DNA of 64,000 nt from Streptomyces sp. WMMB 322 (GCF_900090145.1 NZ_FMHI01000021.1:1213-65212); one strand, 5' to 3'; shown: positions 18,917 through 28,832, counted from the first letter of the stretch. Translations and numbers: made by a program. The notes: generated by a model from the sequence alone, not told the origin.

Positions 18917-19432
18917 GTGCTCCACGCGACGACCAACGAACAGCCGGACCCCGAACGGGAACCCCGGCCCGCCCCTCACCCCGCCCCGGAACCGGACTCG
19001 GCTCAACTGAGCACGTTCGCCATGCAGTTCGCGTCCTCGCCCCGGGGAGCGCGTCTCGCGCGGCGGCTCGCCGTGAAGCGGATGGACCAGTGGGGCTGCC
19101 CGCCCGCGTCCGACATCTCGTGCAGCGTGGCGCTGCTGGTCGGTGAGCTCACCGCCAACGCCGTCCGTCACGGCCGCGTCCCGGGGCGCGACTTCGCGCT
19201 CCGCCTCGCTCTCGACCCGGAGACGGGCGCCGTCCGCATCGAGGTCTCGGACGCCGATCCGGAGCCTCCGCCCGCCCGTCCCGTCCACCCCGGGCCGGAC
19301 GACGAATCCGGCCGCGGACTGCTCCTCGTTGACATCCTGGCCACCCGCTGGGGCACGTCGCCCCGTCACCCCGTGGGGAAGACCGTCTGGGCGGAGATCG
19401 AGCGGGAGCCGTGGACGTGGGGCACGTGGTGA
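18917..19432 (+). CDS. ATP-binding protein, anti-sigma (RsbW-like) histidine kinase fold
   Basis: The 171-residue protein has the GHKL-type N box LVGELTANAVRHG and a G1 box ending in DDESGRGLLLVDILATRWG. It corresponds to the RsbW/SpoIIAB-like ATPases that accompany WhiJ-type regulators. The N-terminal 30 residues are Pro-rich and disordered. The start is the GTG at 18917. It is divergent from the XRE gene with a 123-bp shared promoter region. Confidence 0.85.
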   Translation: MLHATTNEQPDPEREPRPAPHPAPEPDSAQLSTFAMQFASSPRGARLARRLAVKRMDQWGCPPASDISCSVALLVGELTANAVRHGRVPGRDFALRLALDPETGAVRIEVSDADPEPPPARPVHPGPDDESGRGLLLVDILATRWGTSPRHPVGKTVWAEIEREPWTWGTW

Positions 19433-19507
19433 GAGCCGCCGTCCGGGCATGTGGAAACGCCACGACGGCCCGCTCGCCACAGGCGCCTGCCGCGACCGGC
19501 CGCCCCT

Positions 19508-19876
19508 TCAGTGACCGCCGGTGTCGATGACGCAGAACCGGTTGCCGTCGGGGTCGGCAAGAACGACGAAGTCGGCGTCGTCCGGGTACAGGTCCCAGTC
19601 CACGCGCTGCGCCCCCAGGGAGACCAGTCGCTCGACCTCTGCTGCCTGGTCGTCCTTGTCCCCCGCGTAGAGGTCCAGGTGGACCCTCGGATACTGCTGG
19701 ACGGGCGTCTCGCTGAGGCCGAGCGAGAGCTGTGCCCCCGGTCCGTGCGCGGGAACGAGGACCGCCCATGTCTCCTCGACCTCGTCGCGCGGGACGTACC
19801 CGAGGGCCTGCGTCCAGAACGTGACTGCGCGCCGTACGTCCGAGACGCCCAGGACGACGGACCCGATTCTCAGCAT
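19508..19876 (-). CDS. VOC (glyoxalase/bleomycin-resistance) family protein
   Basis: The 122-residue protein has the two-module VOC fold: MLRIGSVVLGVSDVRRAVTF WTQALGYV and ending in FVVLADPDGNRFCVIDTGGH. Members bind a metal or a drug. It probably acts as a small detoxifying or sequestration protein, substrate unknown. It stands alone between an ATPase gene and a carboxypeptidase gene. Confidence 0.85.
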   Translation of the reverse strand: MLRIGSVVLGVSDVRRAVTFWTQALGYVPRDEVEETWAVLVPAHGPGAQLSLGLSETPVQQYPRVHLDLYAGDKDDQAAEVERLVSLGAQRVDWDLYPDDADFVVLADPDGNRFCVIDTGGH

Positions 19877-19974
19877 GTGCCGATCCTGGCACGTGGCAGC
19901 TTCCCGGTCTGCGGGACGCGGCCTCGTCCGCGCGGGACCTCGCCAGTCCTCCCACCGACTGGCAGGCTCACGTC

Positions 19975-21672
19975 ATGACGCGACTCACATTTCACGGGGG
20001 TGCCCGTTCCCCCCACCCGGCGCCGGGCACGGACACACCGTCGCGGCCGGTCTCCTGGTCCCGCACGCGCAGGAAGGTCGTCGCCGTGACCGCGGGCGTC
20101 GCCCTCGCCCTCGGCACGGGCGGCTCCGCCGGGGCGCGCACCACCGCGCCCGCACCCGAGCCCTCGTGGCAGAAGGCCGTCGAGCGGATTCTCACCGCCG
20201 AGCGGCTGAAGGGAGCGGCGACGAGCATCGTGATCAGCGACGCGGACAGCGGCCGGACACTGTACGAACGCAACCCCGGCAAGCGGCTGATGCCCGCTTC
20301 CAACACCAAGCTGCTGACCTCCGCCGCCGCTATGGACGTCCTGGGCCCGGACTACCGCTACCGCACCGACGTGCTCGCCCACGGCGACCGGCACGGCGGG
20401 CGGCTCGACGGCGACCTGTACGTGCGCGGCACCGGAGACCCGACGCTGCTCGCCGAGGACTACGACGCGCTCGCGGCCGACGTCGCCGCTGCCGGGATCA
20501 AAACGGTGACGGGCGAACTCGTCGCGGACGACACCCGGTTCGACTCTCAGCGGCTCGGACGCTCGTGGGCGGCCGACGACGAGTCGGCGTACTACTCCTC
20601 ACAGATCTCCGCGCTGAGCCTCGCGCCCGACACCGACTACGACACCGGCAGCGTCCACCTGGAGATCGTGCCGGGCTCGTCGACGGGTGAGAAGCCCAAG
20701 GTGAAGGTCACGCCGTCCAACAGCTACGTCGACGTCGACGTCACCGCCACCACGGTCGACCGGGGCGGAAAGAATACGATCACCGTCGAGCGCGAACACG
20801 GCGGCAACACCCTCACCGTGAGCGGCGGCATCCCGGCCGGCGCGGACCCGGACGAGTCGTGGACGAGCGTGTGGGAGCCCACCGGCTACGCGGCCTCCGT
20901 CTTCGCCGACGCGCTGAAGCGGCACGGCGTGCGGGTCTCGGGGAAGACGGAACCGGGCAGGGCCACACCGGACGGCGCCGAGCGCGTCGCCAGGCACACG
21001 TCGATGCCCCTGGCGAAGATCAGCGTCCCGTTCATGAAGCTCTCCAACAACAACCACGCCGAGGTCCTCACCAAGACCATGGGCGACGAGACGGCGGGCA
21101 AGGGCACGTGGAGCGCGGGCCTGAAGGCGGTACGGGACTTCCTGGAGAAGCAGGACGTGGACGCGGGCACGCTGCGGCAGGTCGACGGCTCGGGACTGTC
21201 CCGTATGAACAACGTCTCCGCACGCCACATCGCCACCCTTCTCCATTCCGTGCGCAAGAAGCCGTGGTTCAAGCAGTGGTACGACGCCCTGCCCGTCGCC
21301 TGCGCCGGGGACCGCATGACGGGCGGCACGCTGCGCTCACGCATGTGCGACACCCCGGCCGAGGGCAACGCACACGCCAAGACGGGTTCGCTGACGGGAG
21401 CTTCGGCGCTGTCGGGCTACGTCACCGACGCGGACGGCCGTGAGCTCGCCTACAGCATCGTCCTCAACAACTACCTCGCCGGTTCGGTGAAGGACATCGA
21501 GGACGCGATCGTGGTGGCCCTGGCCTCCGACGGCCGCGAAACCGGCAGCGGGGCCGGGGCCGGGAAGAAGGCCCGCCCGAAGGGCGCTGAGGGCACGGGT
21601 GAGGACCGGCGCCCGGCGGGGCCCCTCGTCGTCGGCCCGGAGTGCTCCTGGAAGAAGCCCGCCCGCTGCTGA
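19975..21672 (+). CDS. dacB: D-alanyl-D-alanine carboxypeptidase/endopeptidase (PBP4, S13 family)
   Basis: The 565-residue serine peptidase trims peptidoglycan stem peptides outside the membrane. The penicillin-binding motifs are all present: SxxK at Ser109-Lys112 (ASNTKLLTS), SxN in LSNNNHAE and KTG in HAKTGSLTG. An N-terminal signal segment of about residues 34-54 (VVAVTAGVALALGTGGSAGA) directs export. The large insertion typical of S13 enzymes lies between SxxK and SxN. The C-terminal 45 residues are a charged Gly/Lys/Arg tail. The ATG at 19975 gives a slightly long N-terminus. Confidence 0.93.
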   Translation: MTRLTFHGGARSPHPAPGTDTPSRPVSWSRTRRKVVAVTAGVALALGTGGSAGARTTAPAPEPSWQKAVERILTAERLKGAATSIVISDADSGRTLYERNPGKRLMPASNTKLLTSAAAMDVLGPDYRYRTDVLAHGDRHGGRLDGDLYVRGTGDPTLLAEDYDALAADVAAAGIKTVTGELVADDTRFDSQRLGRSWAADDESAYYSSQISALSLAPDTDYDTGSVHLEIVPGSSTGEKPKVKVTPSNSYVDVDVTATTVDRGGKNTITVEREHGGNTLTVSGGIPAGADPDESWTSVWEPTGYAASVFADALKRHGVRVSGKTEPGRATPDGAERVARHTSMPLAKISVPFMKLSNNNHAEVLTKTMGDETAGKGTWSAGLKAVRDFLEKQDVDAGTLRQVDGSGLSRMNNVSARHIATLLHSVRKKPWFKQWYDALPVACAGDRMTGGTLRSRMCDTPAEGNAHAKTGSLTGASALSGYVTDADGRELAYSIVLNNYLAGSVKDIEDAIVVALASDGRETGSGAGAGKKARPKGAEGTGEDRRPAGPLVVGPECSWKKPARC

Positions 21673-21723
21673 CGTGCGGACCAGGGCCTGTCCGGCGGAT
21701 CCTCGCGGGGCGTGCGCCCTGGT

Positions 21724-21753
21724 GCCGGGGTGCCGCGGATGCGGCGCCCCGGC
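21724..21753. terminator. Hairpin between convergent genes
   Basis: A 13-bp stem (GCCGGGGTGCCGC with GCGGCGCCCCGGC, one G-U pair) closed by a GGAT loop lies between dacB and the GH18 gene and suits a bidirectional terminator. A single arm of the dispersed CTGTCCGGCGG repeat lies just left of it at 21684-21705. Confidence 0.8.
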
Positions 21754-21804
21754 CCTGCGCGGCAGGCGCCACGCCACGGCGTTCGCCATCACCGTCGCCC
21801 GGGT

Positions 21805-22881
21805 TCAGTCCTTCAACGCCCTCATGAACGCGTCCGCCTTCTTCCCGATCCCCGAACAGGTCGCCTGTGCCTTGGAGTTCGGGCCACCCGGGCAGGGCTT
21901 GTCGCGGGTGGCGGACCACATGGACAGACCGCCCAGCTTCTTCCTGTCCGCAAACTTCCTCAGTTCCGCGGCGTCTTCGGGGCGGAACACCTCGCCCTTG
22001 ACGTCGTTCACACCGATCATCGGGGTGATGGAGAGAGCGTCCCAGGCCTCCTCCTCGTCCCTGATCCCGAGGGCGGGCCGGATCTGCTTGTGGGCGGCGG
22101 TGGCTGCCTTGACGGCGTATTCGCCCATGTCTCCGTCGTAGTACGTGCCGTAGTCCATGGCCATGATGTTCACGCGGTTCACGCGCGCGCCGTTCTTCTG
22201 CGCGTTCTCCAGCACGGCACGGGCGTCCCGGTTCAGACCCGAAGGCATCACGGGCAAGGTGAAGGAGACATTGAGGTTCGGACGCTGCCGCTGGAGACGC
22301 ACGATGGCCCGGCTGCGAAGCTCGTTCGCCTTCTTGTCAGTCAGCGCCGGGCCTTCGAGGTCGAAGTCGAGCTTCGTCAGGCCGTATGCGTCGATGACCT
22401 CGGTGTAGGCGCTCGTCAGTTCGTCCACCGAGCCGCAGACCCGGGCGAGTTCGTTGCCGCTCTGACCACCGAAGGAGACCCGAACGTCGCCGCCCTCGTC
22501 GCGCAACTGTTTCACCTGCGCGGCCACGGGGTTGTCCTCCAGCCGCTGCCTGCCGCCCCACTTGGGCACGCAGCCGCCTCCCGGGGAGACGAACGCGAGG
22601 TTGTACTCCTTCACGCCGGTCTTCCCCGCCCTCTCGAGAAGGTCGTATGAGGGCTTGAGGGAGGTGTCGACGTACGGCGCGAAGTCACCGGCGTCCGGCA
22701 GCGGGTCCTCGGTCTGCGAAGGCGTCGCCGGCGGCGGGCCGGTGGGTCCGGGGTCGGTGGTCTCCCCGCTCGAACAGCCGGCGAGCAACGACGCGGCAAC
22801 TGCCGCCGCGATCAATGCGGTTGCCGCATGCTTCCCTGCGCCGGTCCTCGGGGAAGCCTGCGCCTCCACGCGCTCGGTCAT
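21805..22881 (-). CDS. GH18 chitinase-like lipoprotein
   Basis: The 358-residue protein has a lipoprotein signal ending in LLAGC (Cys36) and a glycoside hydrolase 18 barrel. The DxxDxDxE-type catalytic motif is seen as KLDFDLEGPA, with the acid Glu present, so it may be active. The final strand is GLSMWSATRDKPCPG. The ATG at 22881 was chosen because GGAGG precedes it. It should cleave beta-1,4-linked GlcNAc polymers or endo-glycans at the cell surface. Compact GH18 enzymes of this kind are common in Streptomyces. Confidence 0.88.
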   Translation of the reverse strand: MTERVEAQASPRTGAGKHAATALIAAAVAASLLAGCSSGETTDPGPTGPPPATPSQTEDPLPDAGDFAPYVDTSLKPSYDLLERAGKTGVKEYNLAFVSPGGGCVPKWGGRQRLEDNPVAAQVKQLRDEGGDVRVSFGGQSGNELARVCGSVDELTSAYTEVIDAYGLTKLDFDLEGPALTDKKANELRSRAIVRLQRQRPNLNVSFTLPVMPSGLNRDARAVLENAQKNGARVNRVNIMAMDYGTYYDGDMGEYAVKAATAAHKQIRPALGIRDEEEAWDALSITPMIGVNDVKGEVFRPEDAAELRKFADRKKLGGLSMWSATRDKPCPGGPNSKAQATCSGIGKKADAFMRALKD

Positions 22882-23054
22882 CGCCGGGCTGCCTCCTTCT
22901 GCCTGCCGGACGTCCGGTCTCCTGCCCACCCGACAAGCTAGCGAGCGGGAACCGGACAATCGGCACGTTGGGAGCGGCGACGGGGAGGGCTTAACTCACA
23001 TTTAAGGAAGCGGGAAGCGGGAACGACTGCCCCGCTGCTCACGAAGGGCTGCCC

Positions 23055-24227
23055 TCAGCCCTGCTTGAAGTGCTCGGACGGCCTGGGCTGCCCGGCATGC
23101 CCCAACTTCCCGGGCCGCTGGGGTTCCGCGGGCTGGGATTCCGCGGGCCGATCCGGCTTCGGCCGCCCGGAACACGCGCTCGGCGGGACGCAGTTGTCGG
23201 GACGGTTGCCCTTGACGACGCTGCGCCACAGCGAGACCTCCCCGGGCGGCGCGTTGAAAATGCCGCCTCCGGACCGCTCGGCGACGTTCTCCACCACCGC
23301 GGACTTTCTGAGCAGCAGAGACTTCTTGTTGAAGATGCCCCCGCCGTCGCTCGCGGAGTGGTTGCGCGAGACGCGGGTTCCCGTCAGCGTCGTCGAACCC
23401 TCGTTGTACACGCCGCCTCCTGCGAGCGCCTCGTCCCCTCTGTTGCGTGTCACCACGCTGTCGATCAGATGGGTCGTCATGTTGACGTCGACCCCTACCC
23501 CGGTCCCGCGGTTGCCCGCCACGGTGCTCCGCCGGACGGTGGCCGTGGCCGTGGGTGCCGGGGTGGAACCGCCGGTCACGATGCCGCCGACCTCCGTACC
23601 CGCGTTGCCGGCCACCCTGCTGCCCGTCATGTTCAGGGTCCACCGGTTCCAGATGCCGCCCCCGCCGCTGCTGGTCGAGTTGTGCGTGATCCTGCTGGAA
23701 CGCACCGTCAGCGGCCCGTCGTTGAGAATGCCGCCGCCCCACCGTGCGAAGCCGCGGGTGACCTCGCTGCGCACCAGTTCAAGACGGGCACTGGGCGCCC
23801 CCACGAAGGCATTTCCCCCGAAGGAGAATCCGGGGCTCAGCCTGCCGTTGCGCAGCGTGACGTCCTTCAGGGTGAGCGAGCCGCCGCCGGCGACCTCGAC
23901 GATGCGCATGTCGGGCGCCGAACCGGCACGTGCGAGCACCGCGCCGTTGCCCTCGACGGTGATGCGGCCGGTGATGCCGGGCAGCGCGTTGTCGCCGTAG
24001 TTTCCCGGGAAGACCCGGCTCAGCCGGTACGTGCACCCCTTGGCGAGGCTGATGGTTCCCGAACCCGCCGCGTTGGCCTCCTGCACCGCTGCGATCAGGG
24101 CGGCGTTGTCGTGGCAGGGCACGGCCCTGGTCCTGTCACCGCCGGCCTGCGCCGTACCGGCGGGCAGTACGGTCAGCGCCGACACCAGGGCGAAGGCCCC
24201 CAGGGTGCGCACGGGGACGGACGGCAT
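23055..24227 (-). CDS. Secreted right-handed beta-helix repeat protein
   Basis: The 390-residue exported protein has a signal peptide (about residues 1-28, ending GTAQA). A solenoid of short repeats with the pattern GGGI-N-GPLTV-SR-I--N follows (about residues 120-345), typical of right-handed parallel beta-helix proteins and of polymorphic outer membrane protein-like repeats. The last 45 residues are Pro/Arg-rich and disordered. Function is unknown; a carbohydrate-binding or lyase role is possible, but no catalytic residues can be assigned. Confidence 0.8.
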   Translation of the reverse strand: MPSVPVRTLGAFALVSALTVLPAGTAQAGGDRTRAVPCHDNAALIAAVQEANAAGSGTISLAKGCTYRLSRVFPGNYGDNALPGITGRITVEGNGAVLARAGSAPDMRIVEVAGGGSLTLKDVTLRNGRLSPGFSFGGNAFVGAPSARLELVRSEVTRGFARWGGGILNDGPLTVRSSRITHNSTSSGGGGIWNRWTLNMTGSRVAGNAGTEVGGIVTGGSTPAPTATATVRRSTVAGNRGTGVGVDVNMTTHLIDSVVTRNRGDEALAGGGVYNEGSTTLTGTRVSRNHSASDGGGIFNKKSLLLRKSAVVENVAERSGGGIFNAPPGEVSLWRSVVKGNRPDNCVPPSACSGRPKPDRPAESQPAEPQRPGKLGHAGQPRPSEHFKQG

Positions 24228-24683
24228 GGGGCCTCCTGCTCGGCTGCTCCGGGTGCTGACGTCGAAACGCTAAGCAGACCTGGCGGGCGGAGCACGGCGG
24301 AGTGCGCCGAATGCCCGAGGGCGCGCCGCCCTGCGGATTCCGGATTGCTGAAGGCGGGGCCGGTGCCGTCCCGTCCCGTCCCGCCCCGCCCCGTCCTGGT
24401 GATGGGCTGCCCCGGTGCCGGTCCGTCCTCGTACCCCGTGGAGCCTGGGCCATCGCGTCCGTTTTCCGCCGGTTCGAGGGCGGCTCAGGCTCAAGACTGG
24501 TGCCTCAGCGCGAGGCCGTGCCCGGCAGCACCGGCAGTCCGGCAGTGCACCGGCGTGCCGTCGCTGTCTGACGACGTCCACCGAGACCGGCAACACCTAC
24601 CGCCAACACCGCCAACACCGCTGCCCCGCCTCGCAGTTGAGATATCCGCAGTTGAAGACCCCCGGAGAAGACGAGGAACCGCG
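24228..24683. other. Intergenic region between divergent genes
   Basis: About 455 bp with no convincing gene. It includes a CCCGTCCCGTCCCGCC-type simple repeat near 24368 and is presumed to carry promoters for the beta-helix gene and the ICL-family gene. Confidence 0.4.
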
Positions 24684-25535
24684 ATGCCCGATCGGCGGAC
24701 ACTGAACGACAAGGCCCGGCTGCTGCGCTCGCTGCACGACGTGCAGGACGGCGAGGCGCTCGTGCTCCCCAACGCCTGGGACGCCGCCGGTGCGGCGTTG
24801 ATCGCCGGCGCGGGAGCACGGGCCGTCGCGACCACGAGTGGCGGTATCGCCTGGTCGCTGGGCCGCCCGGACGGCCAGCACCTGACGCGCCAGGAGATGG
24901 CCGAGGCACTTCGCCGGATCGTCGCCGCGGTCGACGTCCCCGTGACGGCCGACGTGGAGGGCGGGTACGGACCCGCGCCCGGGGACGTAAGGACAACGGT
25001 GGAGGCCGTGATCGAAGCCGGCGCCGCCGGCATCAACCTGGAGGACTCGCGGGCGCCGGGCGGCCCCCTGTTCGACCCCGGAGCCCAGGCGCGGCGGATC
25101 ACTGCCGCCCGTCGGGCGGCGGCCGCCGGTGCGGTGCCCGACCTCGTGGTCAACGCCCGGACGGACGTCTTCCTCGCCGAGATCGGCGCCCCGGAAGGGC
25201 GGCTGGACGAGGTGCTCCGACGAGGTCTGGCATACGCCGGGGCCGGCGCCGACTGCCTGTTCGTGCCGGGCCTGCTCGATGCGGCCTCGCTGAAGGCCCT
25301 GGCGCACGAACTGCCCATGCCGGTCAACGCGATGGCCGTGCCCGGTGGCCCGGACATCGCCGAACTCGCCGCCGCGGGCGTACGGCGGATCAGCGTCGGC
25401 GCGACCCTCGCGCAGGTCGCGCACGGCGCGCTGCGGCGGGCCGCCGCCGGAATCCTCGCGGGAACCTTCGAAGACTGCGCGGGCGCGCTGGAGTTCGCCG
25501 AGGTCGATTCGCTGTTCGACCGGTCCGGGCGCTGA
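24684..25535 (+). CDS. Isocitrate lyase/phosphoenolpyruvate mutase family enzyme
   Basis: The 283-residue TIM-barrel protein has the phosphonopyruvate/carboxylate-binding pattern ATTSGGIAWSLG, TADVEGGYGP (Mg-binding acidic residues) and VNARTDVFL. It belongs to the ICL/PEPM superfamily group whose members cleave or mutate 2-oxo/hydroxy diacids, and it lacks the KKCGH loop of true isocitrate lyases. The ATG at 24684 follows GAGGAA. Exact substrate unknown (oxaloacetate hydrolase- or methylisocitrate lyase-like). Confidence 0.85.
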   Translation: MPDRRTLNDKARLLRSLHDVQDGEALVLPNAWDAAGAALIAGAGARAVATTSGGIAWSLGRPDGQHLTRQEMAEALRRIVAAVDVPVTADVEGGYGPAPGDVRTTVEAVIEAGAAGINLEDSRAPGGPLFDPGAQARRITAARRAAAAGAVPDLVVNARTDVFLAEIGAPEGRLDEVLRRGLAYAGAGADCLFVPGLLDAASLKALAHELPMPVNAMAVPGGPDIAELAAAGVRRISVGATLAQVAHGALRRAAAGILAGTFEDCAGALEFAEVDSLFDRSGR

Positions 25536-25787
25536 GGGGCCGGCCCTTCGCGGCCCCCGGAGAGTGACACCCGCCCGTCCCGGGTGACTCCTGGGACGCC
25601 GGAAGCCGGCCGGGGCGCGCGGGCCGGGCGCCGGGGCCGGGCGCGGAGAAGCCCGGTCCCCGCGCGCGATTGCGCCGCCGGAGGGCAAGCCGCATGAGTC
25701 CGGGCGCCTTCGGGCACACGGCCCGGCCGGAGCTCTTTCACCAGGGGGCTTCTCACTCGCCGGACCCGGAGAGCTGGAGGGCGGACG

Positions 25788-28079
25788 ATGGCCGCGCCAG
25801 GCGCTGTGCGCAGTCCCGCTGTGCGCAGCACGTTTCTGCACGGTGCTCACCCCGCGGCGTGGCGGCACGCGCGATGGGTGAGGCCCGTACGTGTGCTGGC
25901 GTGCCTCATGGCGGTCGTGTGCGTGACGGTACTCGTCGGCGCGGCGACGCTGCGCGCCACGGTGCTGGAGCGCGGTTACTACCAGGGCGTGCTGGACGAC
26001 GAGCGGGCGTACGAGCGGCTGTACGACGAGGTCCTGGTCGACCCGCGCTCGCGTCCCGTCACCAGGAGCCTGCTGTCCCGGCTGCCCGTTCCGGAGCCCG
26101 TGGTGACGGCCAACCTGAAGACGGTGCTGCCCCCGGCCACCGTGCGGGAGCTGACGGACGAGCAGATCGCCTCGCTGACCGGCTACTTCCGCGGTGACTC
26201 CGACACCCTGGGGGTGTCGGTGAACCTGCGGCCGGTGATGGCGAACGTCGGCAAGCTCGCACAGGTGTACCTGGGTGACCTGACCTCCGGGAACCGGGCC
26301 GCGCCGGAGGCTGACGTCTCGGCGGCGCTCACGCGCATCGACAAGGCCCTCGACAGCGTCGCGGCGGGACGCAAACCGGCGGACCTGCCCAGGGTGGAGC
26401 TCAGCGACCGGGCCGTGGAGAAGGTGAGTTCGGCACTGCTGTCCGGGGTGCCCGAGGACGAGCGGGCGTCGCTGAGACCGCAGGTCGAGGGGGCGCTCGC
26501 GGTCGGTGACACCGGCACGGCGCTGGCGGCCGCCGGGCCGCATCTTCCCGGCAGCAGGGCCGACAGCGGCGAGGAGAAGAGCCGTCGTGACCTGCTCCGC
26601 ATGGCCGACGGCGGCCGCTGGAACGTCGTACGGGACCTGAGGAACGCGGACTTCGACATGGGCGCACTGGAGTCCGCGCGCGACGTCACCCGCTTCACGC
26701 AGGGCCCTGCGCAGTCGCTCGCCGTCGGCGCCGGAAGCCTCGCACTCGCGTTCCTGTGGGTGTCCGGCCCGCCGGCGCGGCACACACGCCGGCTGCGGAC
26801 CGTCGGCGGGCTCCTCGTCGCGGGCGGAGCGGTGCCCGCGGCTGCGTTCTGTGCGGTGCGGTGGAGTGCCGACGGCCTTCTCTGGCAGCCTCCCGCGACG
26901 TGGCCGACGACACTGGCCCGCCTGGTCGAGGACGTGCAGCACAACGCCCTCAGCACCCTGACGGCGGCGGGCCTGTCCGCGGCCGCCGTTCCCATCGCCG
27001 CCGGTGCGCTGCTGGTGACCGCCACCTTCGTACGGGAACGGCACCGGGCCCTGCGCAAGACGCTGAGAGCGCTGACCCGGCGTACCCGCACACGTCTGGT
27101 GGGCATCTCCGCGGCGGCCGTCGCCGCCTCGGTCGTGCTCGGCGTCGTGTTCGCCCCCGCCGCTGCCGGCGGACCGGAGAAGCCGTACTGCAACGGGTCG
27201 GCCGAGCTGTGCGACCTTCGCTACGACCAGGCCGCCTATCTGGCCACGCACAACTCGATGTCGTCGACGGCCGACCGGTTCATCAGTCCGCTCCAGGACG
27301 GCGACATCAAGACCCAACTGGACGACGGCGCCCGTGCGCTGCTCGTCGACACCCACCTGTGGGAACGCTCCGAGCAGGTCGCCGACCGGCTGAAGCTGTC
27401 CGACTTCGCGCCCGGCATGCGGGAGAAGGTCGCGAAGATCATCGACCGGACGGGCCGCTCGCGGCCCGGTCCGTGGCTGTGCCACGCGGTCTGCCGCGCC
27501 GGCGCGCTTCCCCTCGTCGACACGCTGCGCGAGATCCGCACCTGGCTCGACCAGCACCCCGGTGAGGTGGTCACGCTGATCGTCCAGAACGGCATCTCCG
27601 GCGAACAGACGGCCTCGGCCTTCCGCAAGGCGGGCCTCCAGGACCTGCTGTTCACCCCGGACCGCGACCCGGAGGCGCCCTGGCCGACGCTGGGCGAGAT
27701 GGTCGCCGACAACAAGCGGCTGGTCGTCTTCTCGGAGGGGTCGGGAGGACCGGCGCCCTGGTACCGCAGCTTCTACGAGTACGGAATGGAGACCCGGTAC
27801 GACTTCTCCGAGCCCGCGAAGATGAGCTGCGCAGCCAACCGCGGAGGCACCGGCAAACGGCTGTTCCTGCTCAACCACTTCACCACCGATGCGGGCGGCA
27901 GCCGCCTCGACGCCGGCAAGGTCAACGCGAAGGACTTCGTCATGGACCGCGCCCGCCGCTGCGGGGCGGAACGCGGCCGTCCCGTGAACTTCGTCGCCGT
28001 CGACTTCGCCAACGTCGGCGACGCCGGCGGCGCCGTGGCCGCCCTCAACGCGGCACGCGCAGCCGCCCGCGCCGGCTGA
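25788..28079 (+). CDS. Polytopic membrane protein with phosphatidylinositol-specific phospholipase C-like domain
   Basis: The 763-residue protein has an N-terminal transmembrane helix (about 34-56), a 240-residue extracytoplasmic domain, and four further helices between about 305 and 465. A C-terminal PI-PLC X-type TIM barrel follows. The barrel shows the two catalytic histidines, in ATHNSMSS (about residue 487) and LCHAVCRAG (about 566), plus DGARALLVDTH. It probably acts on phosphoinositides or glycosylphosphatidyl lipids at the outer face of the membrane. The ATG at 25788 follows GGAGGG. A short GGGGACGC-type tandem repeat lies just after the stop (about 28083-28120). Confidence 0.82.
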   Translation: MAAPGAVRSPAVRSTFLHGAHPAAWRHARWVRPVRVLACLMAVVCVTVLVGAATLRATVLERGYYQGVLDDERAYERLYDEVLVDPRSRPVTRSLLSRLPVPEPVVTANLKTVLPPATVRELTDEQIASLTGYFRGDSDTLGVSVNLRPVMANVGKLAQVYLGDLTSGNRAAPEADVSAALTRIDKALDSVAAGRKPADLPRVELSDRAVEKVSSALLSGVPEDERASLRPQVEGALAVGDTGTALAAAGPHLPGSRADSGEEKSRRDLLRMADGGRWNVVRDLRNADFDMGALESARDVTRFTQGPAQSLAVGAGSLALAFLWVSGPPARHTRRLRTVGGLLVAGGAVPAAAFCAVRWSADGLLWQPPATWPTTLARLVEDVQHNALSTLTAAGLSAAAVPIAAGALLVTATFVRERHRALRKTLRALTRRTRTRLVGISAAAVAASVVLGVVFAPAAAGGPEKPYCNGSAELCDLRYDQAAYLATHNSMSSTADRFISPLQDGDIKTQLDDGARALLVDTHLWERSEQVADRLKLSDFAPGMREKVAKIIDRTGRSRPGPWLCHAVCRAGALPLVDTLREIRTWLDQHPGEVVTLIVQNGISGEQTASAFRKAGLQDLLFTPDRDPEAPWPTLGEMVADNKRLVVFSEGSGGPAPWYRSFYEYGMETRYDFSEPAKMSCAANRGGTGKRLFLLNHFTTDAGGSRLDAGKVNAKDFVMDRARRCGAERGRPVNFVAVDFANVGDAGGAVAALNAARAAARAG

Positions 28080-28229
28080 GCCGCGGGGACGCGGGGGACG
28101 CGGGGGACGGGGACGCGGGGCCCGCGGGCCGGGCCCGCAGCGACAGGGCGGACGGCTTCGGCGCCCCGACTCGCCTCGATCGGTACCGCGTTGGTGCGGG
28201 ACGTCATACCGCCGTCAGCGGTCCGCCCG

Positions 28230-28832
28230 CTAGGACGTCGACACGGATTCCTCGGTGGCCTCCGCCCGGGCCCCCGGCGGGACCGGGCACGCCTCCATGG
28301 CCGAGAGGCGGCGCAGAGCGGCCTCGGCCAGCAGCAGCACGGAGGCCACGGCGAGGAAGGGCTGCAAGGGCGCCCAGTAGCTGAGCGCTCCCGAGGTGCC
28401 GAGCAGGAGCAGTACGAGCTTGTTGCACACGGGGCAGCCCACGGCGACGAACGACAGCACGCCGCCCACGGAGCCGAGGCGGCGGCCCGCCCCGGGCTCG
28501 GGGGCCCCGGGCTCGGGGGCCCCGGGCTCGGGAGACTCTGAGCCTGGCGCCTGTGGACCGGGCGCCTCTGGACCGGGCGCGAGGTTCTTCGGATCCCGGA
28601 CGTACGTGGCCAGCACGACTCCCCCGAGTACGGCCGTCAGCGCCAGCGTCGGGTAGCTCCACCACTGCGCCGGCACGGCCCGTGAGAACAGCGGGCTCGG
28701 CACGACGGCGGTGGGGAGACCGACCAGCAGTGCCGTGCCGGCGGCCGCACAGGCGGCCACGGTCCAGCGGCGCGGCGACCACCGGCGCAGGGCGAGCCCC
28801 GCGCGCCGGGGCGACCTTGTGGCAGAGGACAT
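28230..28832 (-). CDS. Multi-pass membrane protein with CPxC motif
   Basis: The 200-residue protein has about four transmembrane segments and a cysteine motif GCPVCNKLVLLLLG at the start of the third. A CPxC pair inside a membrane segment recalls vitamin K epoxide reductase-like or thiol-redox membrane proteins, but the rest is unlike them. Between the second and third helices lies a Pro/Gly/Glu-rich loop of repeated APEPG-like units, matched at DNA level by a short tandem repeat (about 28495-28535). The ATG at 28832 was chosen over a longer, out-of-character frame. Function unknown. Confidence 0.72.
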   Translation of the reverse strand: MSSATRSPRRAGLALRRWSPRRWTVAACAAAGTALLVGLPTAVVPSPLFSRAVPAQWWSYPTLALTAVLGGVVLATYVRDPKNLAPGPEAPGPQAPGSESPEPGAPEPGAPEPGAGRRLGSVGGVLSFVAVGCPVCNKLVLLLLGTSGALSYWAPLQPFLAVASVLLLAEAALRRLSAMEACPVPPGARAEATEESVSTS

